From Nitrospira sp. (GTDB taxonomy: Bacteria; Nitrospirota; Nitrospiria; Nitrospirales; Nitrospiraceae): a stretch of DNA of 64,000 bases. The notes below the pieces were generated by a model. It had not been told where the DNA came from and searched no databases. It saw nothing but the letters and a program-made list of their open reading frames with translations. Shown here one piece after another: positions 35,918-44,974 of this stretch (its first letter is position 1; every line of letters starts with the position of its first letter). The position numbers were made by a program, and so were the translations under genes. The stretch covers positions 1 to 64,000 of the forward strand of contig JALHMZ010000009.1 of the NCBI GenBank assembly GCA_022843785.1, in the 5' to 3' direction.

Positions 35918-37105
35918 ATGAGGCATGCGCTTATCGTACAACTGGCCCGACTGGGCGACCTTCTGCAAACGCTTCCGGCTATTACCGCCATCAAGTCAGC
36001 TGATCCGTCACTGACGCTGGATCTTCTCTGTCCCATGCCGCTCTCGCCGATCGGTCGGATGTTGCCTGGAATTACCCGCGTGTTGGAATGGGATGGTCTG
36101 GCATGGCGGCAGCATGGCCAGGATGCCGGCGCGGGATTGCACCTGGAACATCTTAGAGATGCTGAGCGACGGATCTCCGAACTCTCATCGGAACGCTATG
36201 ATTGGGCGTATGTGCTCAATCAGCATCCGCGCGCGTTGCTGGCCGGCGCGTTGTTGGCGCGGGAGGTGAAGGGGCCTCGATTGCGCGGTCCGCTCGGCGA
36301 GCAGCTGGCGCCATGGGCTTCCTATGTCAGGGATGTAGCCGCGACGAGACGCAGGTGCCGTGTCCATCTAGCCGACGCCTTCTGCGGCCTGTGCGGGGTG
36401 TACCCGCCTGGCAAACCGGTGACGCTCAGCCGCTCTCCTCGTCCGCTGCCTCCGGATTTGGAGCTGATCGGCAAGCAGGGAGGGCCGTGGATCGGCCTCA
36501 TTGTAGGGGCGGGAGCGAACGAACGCCTGGTGCCGACCGAGGTATGGCAGTGGTGGGTGCGTCAGTTTATGGAAGCAGTTCCGGCCGGGCGCGTGGTGTT
36601 GGTCGGTCAGGAACGCGAGAGGGCCCGGTATATCCAAGACCAGTTGCCTTCGTCGATTCTTGGGCGGCTGTGGGATGCCACCGGCCGGACTTCGCTTCCT
36701 GAGCTTGCGGAGATTCTGGGCCGCTGCCACACCGTCATTGGCGCGGATACCGGGCCGCTCCATCTTGCCGCCGCAGTGGGGGCGCGAGTCATCGGATGGT
36801 ATTTCGCACGAGCTCGCGTTCATGAGACCGGACCCTATGGGACAGATCATCTCGTGTGGCAAGCTCATGAAGTCCGAGATGGCGTCGTATCAGGACAGTC
36901 CGGTGTTCAACCTTCAAGTTGGCCGATCCAGGAAACCATCGATGCCGTACTGACAGGCCGGATGCAAGGTTTGGAGGGATGGTCGGTGTGGGTGAGCCAG
37001 TGCGACCGATGGGGCGCCTACTACAGCGAAGCAGGCGGGCATCCGGCTCCTCCACGTGAACGAGAAGATCTGTGGCGTGAATTGCAACCTCTGCAAGGAG
37101 GATGA
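35918..37105 (+). CDS. Glycosyltransferase family 9 (heptosyltransferase-like)
   Basis: A 395-residue GT9 protein. The N-terminus LIVQLARLGDLLQTLPAITAI is the family signature, and the C-terminal domain holds TGRTSLPELAEILGRC followed by HTVIGADTGPLHLAAAVGAR, the nucleotide-sugar site. ATG 35918 has TGAGGGA upstream. GT9 enzymes transfer heptose or related sugars to LPS, but family members also glycosylate autotransporters and flagellins. Its place between the giant glycosyltransferase and a Maf/CgeB-like gene, just before flagellin, favours filament decoration. The stop lies 7 nt before the next ATG. Confidence 0.85.
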   Translation: MRHALIVQLARLGDLLQTLPAITAIKSADPSLTLDLLCPMPLSPIGRMLPGITRVLEWDGLAWRQHGQDAGAGLHLEHLRDAERRISELSSERYDWAYVLNQHPRALLAGALLAREVKGPRLRGPLGEQLAPWASYVRDVAATRRRCRVHLADAFCGLCGVYPPGKPVTLSRSPRPLPPDLELIGKQGGPWIGLIVGAGANERLVPTEVWQWWVRQFMEAVPAGRVVLVGQERERARYIQDQLPSSILGRLWDATGRTSLPELAEILGRCHTVIGADTGPLHLAAAVGARVIGWYFARARVHETGPYGTDHLVWQAHEVRDGVVSGQSGVQPSSWPIQETIDAVLTGRMQGLEGWSVWVSQCDRWGAYYSEAGGHPAPPREREDLWRELQPLQGG

Positions 37106-37112
37106 GCAGGCC

Positions 37113-38930
37113 ATGGACTACTTAAACCACAATCTCGAAGGTCTGCGGCACACCTGTCCTGCCCTGGCCGCCGCTGTGAAGGACGCTTCCGGCGGAGTGC
37201 TCATGCTCAAGGAGTCACGCGAAGGCAGCGTATCTGCGATGTGCGAGGGACAATGGATTCATAGCGCCTACGACCCCCGCAAAGAAGCGAAGGCCTGGGC
37301 CGAGGCGCAGCTGCGCGAATGGCAAGCGGGAGAGGTCGCGGTCGTTCTTGGGGTCGGCTTGCTGTATCACGTTGAAGCCCTGGCTGCGGTGAAGGCGGCC
37401 GGTAGCCGTCTGGCGGTTGTGATCCCGGATGTTTCGATTCTGAAGGATGCGTTGCGCGCACGTCCTATGGGAGCCTGGTTGAATGCCGTCGAATGGATTT
37501 TGGGGACTGCGCCGGAAATGGCCGAGCAGCTGGTCTCCCACTCGGCCGCGTTGCGTGTGTTCACCTATGCTCCGGCTGCCCGTCTGCATGCAGAGATTCA
37601 TCGGGAACTGGAGGAATGGTTGCGTCGGTCGGTGGCGAAGCAGCAAGGCGGGCAGCTGCATGTTGCCGTCGTCGGTCCGATCTATGGCGGATCGTTGCCC
37701 ATCGCGAAGTACGTGGTCACCGCGCTGGAAACATTGGGGCATCGCGTCAGTTGGATCGACCACAGCCTGCATCGAGCCAGCTACGATGCATTCGGAGCCT
37801 ACCGCGATATGCGGCATCGGCAGGCGATGCAGAGTCGCTTTGCGGAGGTGCTGAGTCTGAGCACGATCACCCATTTGTCGGAGGATCCCCCGGATCTCGT
37901 ACTGGCCATCGCGCAAGCGCCGCTCACGTTGGCTGTGCTTGAGCATCTTCGCAAGAAGAAGTTTCTCACCGCCATGTGGTTCGTGGAGAATTACCGCCAT
38001 CTGACCTACTGGCAGCAGTTGGCTGCAGGGTACGATTATTGGTTCGTCATCCAGCAGGCGGAGTGCCATGAGGCGTTCAAACGAGCCGGCGCCCGCTCTG
38101 TCGGCTACTTGCCCATGGCTGCCGATCCCGCCGTGCACCGGCCTCTCACATTGACCGATGCCGAGCGGACGGAGTACGGCGCGGATCTGTCGTTTGTCGG
38201 AGCGGGATATCCCAATCGGCGCGTGCTGCTGCCGCGCTGGTTGTCGAAGGACTGGTCGTTCAAGTTGTGGGGAAATGAATGGGAAGGGGCGGCGGATCTC
38301 GCGCCGGTGCTGCAGCGGAGCGGAGCCCGTATCGACACCGAGGCCTGTATGAAGGTGTTCAATGCCAGCGCGATCAATCTCAACCTCCATTCCTGCGGAG
38401 GAGAGGCATTGGACCCGCAGGCAGACTTTGTGAATCCACGCACGTTTGAGCTGGCGGCGTGCGGCGCGTTTCAACTGACCGATGAACGGGCGCTTCTTCC
38501 TGACCTCTTTACGGAGGAGGAAATTGTTCGGTTTCGGCGTACAGAGGACGTGCCCGCGTTGATTCGCATGTGGCTCGATGATCCGAGCGGCCGTCGGACT
38601 GTGGCGGAGGCGGCGCGGCAGCGAGTGCTCAGGCAGCACACCTACGGGCATCGGATGAAAGAGTTGTTGGCTGCCATCGGCCTGCGGCAGCCCGATCGAA
38701 TCGGGGCGATCCTTCGGGGTGACCGGAATGCCGGTGCCCTGGCTGTGCGCGCCGAGTCTGCGCCGGAATTCTCGGCCATGCTGCGGCGGTTTCCTTTGGG
38801 CCAGCGGGTTGAGTTAAAGGACGTGGCTGCGGATATCCGTGCAAATGGGGTTGGGCGGGCACTGGAACGAGAGGAACTGCTCATTCTCTTACTCGACAGC
38901 TATCGGGCGGAAACCAGAGACCTGGTTTGA
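37113..38930 (+). CDS. CgeB/Maf-like glycosyltransferase
   Basis: A 605-residue protein in two parts. The N-terminal 180 residues contain WIHSAYDPRKEAKAWAE and VAVVLGVGLLYHVEALAA. This pattern resembles Maf/DUF115 flagellin glycosyltransferases (HS.YDP..EA and VLG.GLGYH). The C-terminal part is CgeB-like: HVAVVGPIYGGSLPIAKYVV, MWFVENYRH, GYLPMAADPAVHRP, DLSFVGAGYPNRRVLL, NPRTFELAACGAFQLTDER. Start ATG 37113 has AAGGAGG 11 nt upstream. Because Maf proteins transfer nonulosonic acids to flagellin, this gene is the best candidate for a direct flagellin glycosyltransferase, but no nonulosonic acid synthesis genes are seen here. Confidence 0.75.
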   Translation: MDYLNHNLEGLRHTCPALAAAVKDASGGVLMLKESREGSVSAMCEGQWIHSAYDPRKEAKAWAEAQLREWQAGEVAVVLGVGLLYHVEALAAVKAAGSRLAVVIPDVSILKDALRARPMGAWLNAVEWILGTAPEMAEQLVSHSAALRVFTYAPAARLHAEIHRELEEWLRRSVAKQQGGQLHVAVVGPIYGGSLPIAKYVVTALETLGHRVSWIDHSLHRASYDAFGAYRDMRHRQAMQSRFAEVLSLSTITHLSEDPPDLVLAIAQAPLTLAVLEHLRKKKFLTAMWFVENYRHLTYWQQLAAGYDYWFVIQQAECHEAFKRAGARSVGYLPMAADPAVHRPLTLTDAERTEYGADLSFVGAGYPNRRVLLPRWLSKDWSFKLWGNEWEGAADLAPVLQRSGARIDTEACMKVFNASAINLNLHSCGGEALDPQADFVNPRTFELAACGAFQLTDERALLPDLFTEEEIVRFRRTEDVPALIRMWLDDPSGRRTVAEAARQRVLRQHTYGHRMKELLAAIGLRQPDRIGAILRGDRNAGALAVRAESAPEFSAMLRRFPLGQRVELKDVAADIRANGVGRALEREELLILLLDSYRAETRDLV

Positions 38931-38933
38931 TTG

Positions 38934-38972
38934 TGAGTGGCAAGTGGCAAGGGGTAAGTGGCTAGGAGCTGA
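38934..38972 (+). repeat. AAGTGGC-type heptamer run between two glycosyltransferase genes
   Basis: GAGTGGC, AAGTGGC and TAAGTGGC occur close together in 39 bp after the CgeB-like gene. The inverse, CCACTTGCC, appears at 41331-41339, in the gap before flagellin. It resembles the other 7-bp tandem arrays of the window but lacks a clear second arm here. Confidence 0.4.
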
Positions 38973-39023
38973 TGCCTCAGCAAGTAGCACTGTATCTTCA
39001 TATTGGCTTTATGTGACTCAGCG

Positions 39024-40697
39024 ATGAAACAAGTTCTGATCCTGAATATCACCCGCATGGGCGACTTGGTCCAAATGGGTCCGCTGCTGGCTCGTCTTCG
39101 GGAAGAACAGCCCGGAGTGGCCATCGACCTGGTCGTCGACCGTCAGTTTGCCCTGGTCGCGTCCATGTTGGACGGGCTTCGAGAGGTGATTACGTTCGAT
39201 TTTCATGAATTGATCGATTCCAGCCGGGCTTCCGTCAAGGATGTGGTGTCGCTGTACCGAGAGGTTGCAGACTGGGCGCGTCCTATGCGGGACCGGGGCT
39301 ATGACCGCATTGTCAACTTGACGTTCAACCGGCCCAGCGCTTTTCTGGCCGGGTACATCGGCGCGCCGGATATCCGCGGCGGGAGAAGCGCGTGGGACGG
39401 CGGAGTCGTCATCGACAATGCCTGGATGGCCTACTTCACCGACATTCATCGGTTTCGACGGATCAATCGATTCAATCTCGTCGATGTATATGCCTTGGGC
39501 GGCAGCGGGCCCGGTGAATGTGCTCCGCTTCACATGACGCTGCGGACGGAATCGAGAGACTGGGCGCGCCGGTTTCTCGCGTCGGAGAAGCCGGAGGCGG
39601 CACAATGGATAGCCGTGCAAGCCGGCGCCAGCGACATCATGAAAGCATGGCGTCCGGCTCATTTTGGCGCCGCCCTGGCGACGCTGAGCGAGCGTTGGAA
39701 GGGTGGGGTCCTGTTCATCGGCGCGCCGTCTGAACGGGAGACCATTGCTCAAGTGATTCAGGCCTATCGAGGGGCCGGCGGTCGCAACCCTTTCATCAAT
39801 GCGGCAGGCCGGACATCGCTCGAACAGCTCGCGGCGTTGCTGGCCGAGTCCCGGCTGCTGCTGACGAATGACACCGGTCCGATGCATATGGCTGTCGCCG
39901 TGAAGACTCCCGTCGTCGATCTTTCGGTGGGGCATGTGGACTTTCGGGAGACCGGTCCCTATGGGGCGGGGCATTGGGTGGTGCAACCGGATCTGGACTG
40001 CGCGCCCTGCGGATTCGAACAGGTGTGCGCACATCACTCGTGCAAGGACCGTCTTGTTCCAAATCAGGTGGCAGATCTTATGCTGCACGCTCTCGGAAGC
40101 GGTCCATTCCCGAAAGGCCTATCCCAATGCCGCATTTATGAATCAGGAATCGATGAAGACAGGCTTGGGACGTTTCGCCTTAGAGCCGGCAGCGAGCTTC
40201 CCGCCGCAGCCTGGTACGGGACGTTCTGGCGGCGCTATTGGTACCAATCGTTCACGGGCACACCCAGCCGTGTTCCGGAGCCGGAAGGGCCTGCTCCGGA
40301 CGCGGAGATTGCGCTGGATGTGATAGCGAATCTCGTGCTCAAACTGGATTCCCTCTGCAAGAGAGCGGAGGACATTCTACAAGCGGCTCGCGGGACACCA
40401 ATCGCTGTGCAGCGGCTCAGGGCTCTTCAGCAGGAACAATCGCGGGAGCGAGAATCTGCTGTGTGTGTGGGGATGGCAAACTTCGCTGTGGCTCCCCTGA
40501 CGACGGAATGTATGAGAACCATCCACAGCGATAATGTGCAGGGCATGGAGCTGCTGGCGCGGCATCATGAGCGAGCCTATCGCCGGTGGCGAGATCAACT
40601 CGCCGAGGTGCACCGATGTCTTGTAAGGGCCGAACGCCAATCATCTTCCAGGAGGCTGCCGATGATTTCCGGATCGTTTCCAGTCTACGCAGGATAA
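39024..40697 (+). CDS. Glycosyltransferase family 9 with long C-terminal extension
   Basis: A 557-residue protein. Residues 1-350 are GT9: MKQVLILNITRMGDLVQMGP at the start, IAVQAGASDIMKAWRP, and AGRTSLEQLAALLAESRLLLTNDTGPMHMAVAVKTP. A Cys-rich patch (CAPCGFEQVCAHHSC) near 330 is typical of some GT9 members. The last 180 residues are mostly helical and not recognised. Start ATG 39024 gives the standard GT9 N-terminus. It is the last gene of the glycan island; flagellar structural genes follow. Confidence 0.85.
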   Translation: MKQVLILNITRMGDLVQMGPLLARLREEQPGVAIDLVVDRQFALVASMLDGLREVITFDFHELIDSSRASVKDVVSLYREVADWARPMRDRGYDRIVNLTFNRPSAFLAGYIGAPDIRGGRSAWDGGVVIDNAWMAYFTDIHRFRRINRFNLVDVYALGGSGPGECAPLHMTLRTESRDWARRFLASEKPEAAQWIAVQAGASDIMKAWRPAHFGAALATLSERWKGGVLFIGAPSERETIAQVIQAYRGAGGRNPFINAAGRTSLEQLAALLAESRLLLTNDTGPMHMAVAVKTPVVDLSVGHVDFRETGPYGAGHWVVQPDLDCAPCGFEQVCAHHSCKDRLVPNQVADLMLHALGSGPFPKGLSQCRIYESGIDEDRLGTFRLRAGSELPAAAWYGTFWRRYWYQSFTGTPSRVPEPEGPAPDAEIALDVIANLVLKLDSLCKRAEDILQAARGTPIAVQRLRALQQEQSRERESAVCVGMANFAVAPLTTECMRTIHSDNVQGMELLARHHERAYRRWRDQLAEVHRCLVRAERQSSSRRLPMISGSFPVYAG

Positions 40698-40739
40698 CGA
40701 TCAGTTCTAATCAAGAGGATTGACAGAAGGAGACAGACC

Positions 40740-41276
40740 ATGCGCGTGACACTCGATCAGGATCAATGGGACATCGGAGCAGCGGCGACGATTGGGGAGG
40801 TACTGGCTGAGGTCAGTGATCGGGCGCAGGCCAAGTCGCGCATTGTAACGTCGCTGCAACTCGATGATCGGGCCATCAGCGATCGAGATCTCGATGTCGG
40901 GTTCTTGCGGGAGCCAGCCGAGAAATACTCGGCGTTGACAGCCCTGTCAATATCGAAACAGGAGATCGTGCGCTCGGCCAGGCATTCTGCCGAGCGCTAT
41001 GCGCAGGTCTTGCATGAGGAAGGGAGATCACTTGCCGGATCGTTCCGCTCGGGACAGTGTCAGGTCACGAGGTTGGATCTCTGGCTGGGAAAGCTCGCTG
41101 ACTATCTCGAGCTGACAGAAGGAATCGGGACGACGTTCAACGGTGGCCGGGAGGCGAAGCCGTTCAGCGCATGGGTGCGCGACCTTCTCGATGCGAGAGC
41201 CGGTCAGGATATCGTGATGATGGCAGATCTCCTGGAGTATGAGATTCTTCCCCGGCTGGCGACGAACGAGTGTTGA
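40740..41276 (+). CDS. Conserved-looking hypothetical protein upstream of flagellin
   Basis: A 178-residue protein I do not recognise. ATG 40740 has AGAAGGAG upstream. The first 55 residues (MRVTLDQDQWDIGAAATIGE, then IVTSLQLDDRAISDRDL) look like a small beta-grasp unit. The rest is predicted helical, with few hydrophobic runs and no membrane segment or signal peptide. It sits between the glycan island and flagellin, so a flagellin-specific chaperone, glycosylation accessory or export factor is possible. The base composition is like the neighbours. Confidence 0.6.
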   Translation: MRVTLDQDQWDIGAAATIGEVLAEVSDRAQAKSRIVTSLQLDDRAISDRDLDVGFLREPAEKYSALTALSISKQEIVRSARHSAERYAQVLHEEGRSLAGSFRSGQCQVTRLDLWLGKLADYLELTEGIGTTFNGGREAKPFSAWVRDLLDARAGQDIVMMADLLEYEILPRLATNEC

Positions 41277-41411
41277 GCCGGGGGAAGTGCTGAGGTTGTC
41301 AGCTCTTCGCCACTCGCTACGTACGATTCACCACTTGCCGTTCACATCAGGATATGGCCGTTAGTGTTCGTTGTGTGAAGTCGGTGACGGTGCATTGATA
41401 GCTCAAGAGGC

Positions 41412-41438
41412 TCAAGTCCCTTCCGGATCGTCCGATAG
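41412..41438 (+). promoter_or_regulatory. Sigma-28 (FliA)-like promoter of flagellin
   Basis: TCAAGTCC (41412-41419), 11 nt, TCCGATAG (41431-41438), 102 nt before the flagellin ATG. The -35 box is identical to that of csrA (792-799) and the -10 boxes differ only in the first base. Flagellin is the classic sigma-28 target, which supports both calls. The resulting leader of roughly 95 nt holds five GGA triplets (41467, 41486, 41492, 41527, 41530), possible CsrA sites. Confidence 0.65.
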
Positions 41439-41539
41439 AGCAGGCAATCAGCTCACAGGCCTGAGCGGAGAACAGGCTTCTGCACGGATGCGGAGGCGAA
41501 CACGTACGATCCGGGTTTTGTATCAAGGAGGAAGAGTCC

Positions 41540-42364
41540 ATGGCACTTATCGTTAACAACAATCCTGCATCCATTTCGGCGCAGCGCAACCTGGCGGCCA
41601 GCACCGACCAGTTGGGTCGTTCGGTCGAGCGGTTGTCGTCCGGTCTCCGGATTACTCGCGCGGCCGATGATGCTGCCGGTCTCGGTCTGTCCGAAACCTT
41701 GCGTGCCCACATTCGCAGCATCAATCAGGCGGTGCGGAACTCGTCGGACGGCATCAGTTTGACGCAAATCGCGGACGGCGCGGCTGCCACGATCGGCAAC
41801 TTGCTGGGCCGGCTCCGGGAACTGGCGTCCCAGTCCTCGAGCGGAACGGTGGGCGCGACCGAACGGTCGTACATCGATCAGGAGTTCCTGGCGCTGCGTT
41901 CGGAAATCGACCGCATCGCACAGGTGACCGAATTCAACGGACAGGCTCTGACCAGCGGGAGCTCGATCAGTTTCAGCATCCAGGTCGGGTTCAAGAGCGG
42001 AACAGGCAACACGTTGTCGATGGATCTGAATCAGCTGACGATTTCCACGCTGGGTATCAGCAGCGTGAACGTGTCCACGTCGGCCAATGCGCAGAGCGCG
42101 TTGAGCAACATCGACAGCGCCATCAGCTCCGTGGCGACCTCTCGCGCCGAGTATGGGTCACTCCAGAATCGGTTCGAAGCGACGATCGCAAATCTGACGA
42201 TCTCGGCAGAGAATCTGACATCCGCGGAATCCCGTATTCGCGATGCGGACATTGCGTACGAGACGTCCGTGTTCACGAAGAACCAGGTCTTGGTGCAGAC
42301 CGGTATTTCAGTGCTTGCGCAGGCGAATACCCTGCCGCAGCAGGCACTGGCGCTGCTCCAGTAA
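41540..42364 (+). CDS. fliC: Flagellin
   Basis: A 274-residue flagellin, shorter than the E. coli type, with conserved D0/D1 ends and almost no variable D2/D3 region. The N-terminus MALIVNNNPASISAQRNLAA and RLSSGLRITRAADDAAGL match the flagellin N-terminal domain. The C-terminus has ESRIRDADIAYETSVFTKNQ and ends TLPQQALALLQ. AAGGAGGA precedes the ATG and overlaps GGA triplets that CsrA could bind. The short centre leaves Ser/Thr-rich patches (SQSSSGTVG, SGSSISFSI) as possible glycosylation sites for the island upstream. A strong hairpin follows at 42377. Confidence 0.96.
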   Translation: MALIVNNNPASISAQRNLAASTDQLGRSVERLSSGLRITRAADDAAGLGLSETLRAHIRSINQAVRNSSDGISLTQIADGAAATIGNLLGRLRELASQSSSGTVGATERSYIDQEFLALRSEIDRIAQVTEFNGQALTSGSSISFSIQVGFKSGTGNTLSMDLNQLTISTLGISSVNVSTSANAQSALSNIDSAISSVATSRAEYGSLQNRFEATIANLTISAENLTSAESRIRDADIAYETSVFTKNQVLVQTGISVLAQANTLPQQALALLQ

Positions 42365-42376
42365 CCATCGCTGATC

Positions 42377-42410
42377 GGGCCGCGTTCTCTCAAAGGGGAG
42401 GACGCGGTCC
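42377..42410 (+). terminator. Strong hairpin after flagellin (partial terminator or mRNA stabiliser)
   Basis: Arms 42377-42389 (GGGCCGCGTTCTC) and 42398-42410 (GAGGACGCGGTCC) form a 13-bp stem with two GU pairs and an 8-nt loop. No T-run follows, so termination may be incomplete, letting flaG, fliD and fliS be made at lower level than flagellin, or the stem may protect the flagellin mRNA. Confidence 0.6.
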
Positions 42411-42432
42411 GTAGGCGCATAAGGAGGCTGCC

Positions 42433-42795
42433 ATGATACATTCTGTGGCGCCAAAGGTAGATCTGCCTGCATTATCTCAACGAGCGCATGAACCAGCCGA
42501 GGTGGTGGCCCGACAACTGCGTGCGGCAAGGACGCATGCTGATTCCGGACAGGCTCAGCCAGGCCCGCTCGACCGGGCAGCGATCGACCAGGCGGTGGCC
42601 AAGGTGAGCAAGGCGCTCGATTCCACAAGCCCTCGCCTCAAAATTGAAGTCGACGATGAAACCGAGCGGGTCGTCATCACGGTCGTCGAGCAGGATTCCG
42701 GAAAAATCATCCGGCAAATCCCTCCGGAAGAATTACTCCAGCTTGAAAAGTATCTGTCGAGTGCGAAGGGCCTGCTGCTTCACGAGCAGGTATAG
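42433..42795 (+). CDS. flaG: FlaG family protein
   Basis: A 120-residue FlaG. The conserved C-terminal half reads LKIEVDDETERVVITVVEQDSGKIIRQIPPEELLQLEKYL, the FlaG signature. The N-terminal half is variable. FlaG affects filament length in several genera. The position between flagellin and fliD is standard. AAGGAGG lies before the ATG. Confidence 0.93.
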   Translation: MIHSVAPKVDLPALSQRAHEPAEVVARQLRAARTHADSGQAQPGPLDRAAIDQAVAKVSKALDSTSPRLKIEVDDETERVVITVVEQDSGKIIRQIPPEELLQLEKYLSSAKGLLLHEQV

Positions 42796-42813
42796 CGGAG
42801 GCGGGGAGAACGC

Positions 42814-44211
42814 ATGGCAACAATAAGCTTCGGGGGGCTCGGGAACGGACTCGATTTCGGCCAGGTCGTCGACCAGTTGGTGAAAATCTCCCGCCTGCCG
42901 ATCGATCGGCTGAACGAGAAAAAGGCCACGCTCAATTCGAAGTCGACCGATTATGCCACCTTGAGCACGAAACTAGCGTCGCTTCAGAGCGCATCCGATG
43001 CAATCCGCTTACCGTCCAATTTCGACCGATCCAGCGTATCTGTCAGCGACTCGACGGTATTGAGCGCGTCAGGGTCCTCGTCGGCGACGCCGGGGAGCTA
43101 TACCGTCAGGGTGACACAGCTGGCGCAAAGTCATCAACTGACGAATACGGCTGCAAAAGCCGTCGCCGCCACGACCACGGACATCGTCAGCGGCGCATCC
43201 GGCACCTTTACGTTCAGGGTCGGGTCGGGCTCCGATCAAACCATTACCTTGGGGGCATCTGCGACAATCGAAGATCTTCAGACCGCCATCAATGACCTTG
43301 GCGCAGGCGCCGTCGCGTCGCTGGTGAATACGGGAACCGAGGCTTCCCCCGCCTATCGATTGGTGCTGACCGCCAGCAGTACCGGCGCCAGTAGCGGGAT
43401 CACGGTTGTGGCCGACAGCACCGATTTAGATTTGTTAAACGCCAGCGGGACTGGAGGAACGGATACGTTGCAGGCGGCGCAAGACGCGATTATTGTCGTC
43501 GGCGATCCCCTGTTGAATCCGCTCACCTTCCAGCGCAGCAGCAACACGATTACCGATGCGATTGCCGGAGTGACGCTGGCATTGAGCAAAACGACAGGCG
43601 CCGGCACGATTTCGGTCAATGTGTCCAGGGACACGGCCGCCGTCAAGACCAGCATCAAGGCGCTTGCGACGGCCTATAGTGAAGTCGTCAAGTTTATCAA
43701 CGAACGGAATACCTACGACATTGCGACAAAAGAGGGCGGGATCTTTTTCAACGAGCCGACGGTGCGGGGGGTCCTGAGTCAGCTGAGGAATGCCCTCTCT
43801 TCCTCTGTGTCGGGTTTGACGACGTATACATCGGTGGGCGAAGTAGGGTTCAAAACGGAGCGGGACGGTACCGTGACGATCGACGAGGCGAAGCTCGATG
43901 CCGCGCTGAGTTCGAATTACTCGGCCGTCAAGAGCCTGTTCATCAATCAAGCCGGCAGCACCGGCGTTGCCCAACTGATGACCAATGCCGTGGATGTACT
44001 GGATGATATCGAGGCGGGGGCAGTGACGCTCCGCAAGGGAAGTCTTACAGACCAGATTTCCGACCTCACGGACGACATTGCAAAAAAAGAGGATCTGCTC
44101 TCGCAATATGAAGAGCGGTTGCGTCGTCAGTATGCCGCTCTGGATGGACTGCTCGGCAGACTCCAAAGCCAAAGCGGCTTTCTCCAGGCCAATTCCAGCT
44201 TGAAACAATAA
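42814..44211 (+). CDS. fliD: Flagellar filament cap protein FliD
   Basis: A 465-residue FliD (HAP2). The N-terminal domain starts ISFGGLGNGLDFGQVVDQLV with a coiled region (RLNEKKATLNSKSTDYATLS). The middle contains YTVRVTQLAQSHQL, a FliD hallmark, and beta-rich Ser/Thr domains. The C-terminal helical FliD_C has FINERNTYD, ending with KEDLLSQYEERLRRQYAAL and the typical tail. It caps the growing filament and promotes flagellin folding. FliS follows after 22 nt. Confidence 0.95.
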   Translation: MATISFGGLGNGLDFGQVVDQLVKISRLPIDRLNEKKATLNSKSTDYATLSTKLASLQSASDAIRLPSNFDRSSVSVSDSTVLSASGSSSATPGSYTVRVTQLAQSHQLTNTAAKAVAATTTDIVSGASGTFTFRVGSGSDQTITLGASATIEDLQTAINDLGAGAVASLVNTGTEASPAYRLVLTASSTGASSGITVVADSTDLDLLNASGTGGTDTLQAAQDAIIVVGDPLLNPLTFQRSSNTITDAIAGVTLALSKTTGAGTISVNVSRDTAAVKTSIKALATAYSEVVKFINERNTYDIATKEGGIFFNEPTVRGVLSQLRNALSSSVSGLTTYTSVGEVGFKTERDGTVTIDEAKLDAALSSNYSAVKSLFINQAGSTGVAQLMTNAVDVLDDIEAGAVTLRKGSLTDQISDLTDDIAKKEDLLSQYEERLRRQYAALDGLLGRLQSQSGFLQANSSLKQ

Positions 44212-44233
44212 GCAGCAGCTACGGAAGGAGCTT

Positions 44234-44629
44234 ATGGTCACCCAGTACGCGAGGCAATATCAGCAGACCCAAATCATGACTGCTTCCAGCGTCCAGATCG
44301 TCGTGTTGCTGTACGATGCAGCGATTCAATCGATCGAATTGGCTCGTGTGGGGATCGAGTCGAATAATATCAATGACAAAGGCCGGTTTCTTGGCCGGGC
44401 TATTTCTATCGTGGGAGAGCTGAATAGCGTGCTCGACTTCGAGCGCGGCGGAGAGATCGCGGTTTCGCTTCGACGGCTGTACGAGTATATCCTGCCCGAG
44501 CTGATTGCAGCGAACGCACGGAATAGCACAGCCCATCTTGACGGTCCGCTCCGCTGTCTCAAGACTCTTCGGGAAGGCTGGCGGGAGGTAGCTGTTCGGC
44601 AGCAACCAGCGGTGGGGGCTGCCCGGTGA
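44234..44629 (+). CDS. fliS: Flagellin export chaperone FliS
   Basis: A 131-residue helical protein with FliS features: YQQTQIMTASSVQIVVLLYDAAIQSIELA near the N-terminus and RAISIVGELNSVLDFERGGEIAVSLRRLYEYI. FliS binds the flagellin C-terminus and keeps it unfolded for export. AAGGAGC precedes the ATG. The stop overlaps the GTG of the next gene (GTGA). Confidence 0.95.
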   Translation: MVTQYARQYQQTQIMTASSVQIVVLLYDAAIQSIELARVGIESNNINDKGRFLGRAISIVGELNSVLDFERGGEIAVSLRRLYEYILPELIAANARNSTAHLDGPLRCLKTLREGWREVAVRQQPAVGAAR

Positions 44630-44949
44630 GTGGCGTGATAGCCGACGGGGAGATCAGAAGGGACGAACTGGAACGGTTGACGGTGTCCGCGAGGGATGCG
44701 GCGGAGGAAGGCCGGTGGGACCTCGTCGATGAATGCTATCGCCTGAGGGACATTGCGATGCAAGGCGCATCGATTCCCCGGCAGGACGCCGAACGGATGT
44801 TGGCAAGCGATCGACAGGTTCATGAACGGGCGTTGGTGGCGAAAGCGGCAGTGGCGGAATTGTTGCGTGAATCACAGACCGTTCGCCTACGGCTCAGCAG
44901 GTTGCGGCATGGAGCAGGAGCTATGGGGACGATCGACGTAGAGGCGTAA
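44626..44949 (+). CDS. FliT-like flagellar chaperone (putative)
   Basis: A 107-residue, almost fully helical and charged protein starting at GTG 44626, which overlaps the fliS stop. Size and position match FliT, the chaperone for FliD, which usually follows fliS. The sequence itself (LERLTVSARDAAEEGRWDLV, LLRESQTVRLRLSRLRHG) is only weakly FliT-like, so the call rests mainly on context. Confidence 0.6.
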   Translation: MSGVIADGEIRRDELERLTVSARDAAEEGRWDLVDECYRLRDIAMQGASIPRQDAERMLASDRQVHERALVAKAAVAELLRESQTVRLRLSRLRHGAGAMGTIDVEA

Positions 44950-44974
44950 CGCGTCTCAGGTCGAGGAGCAGAGC

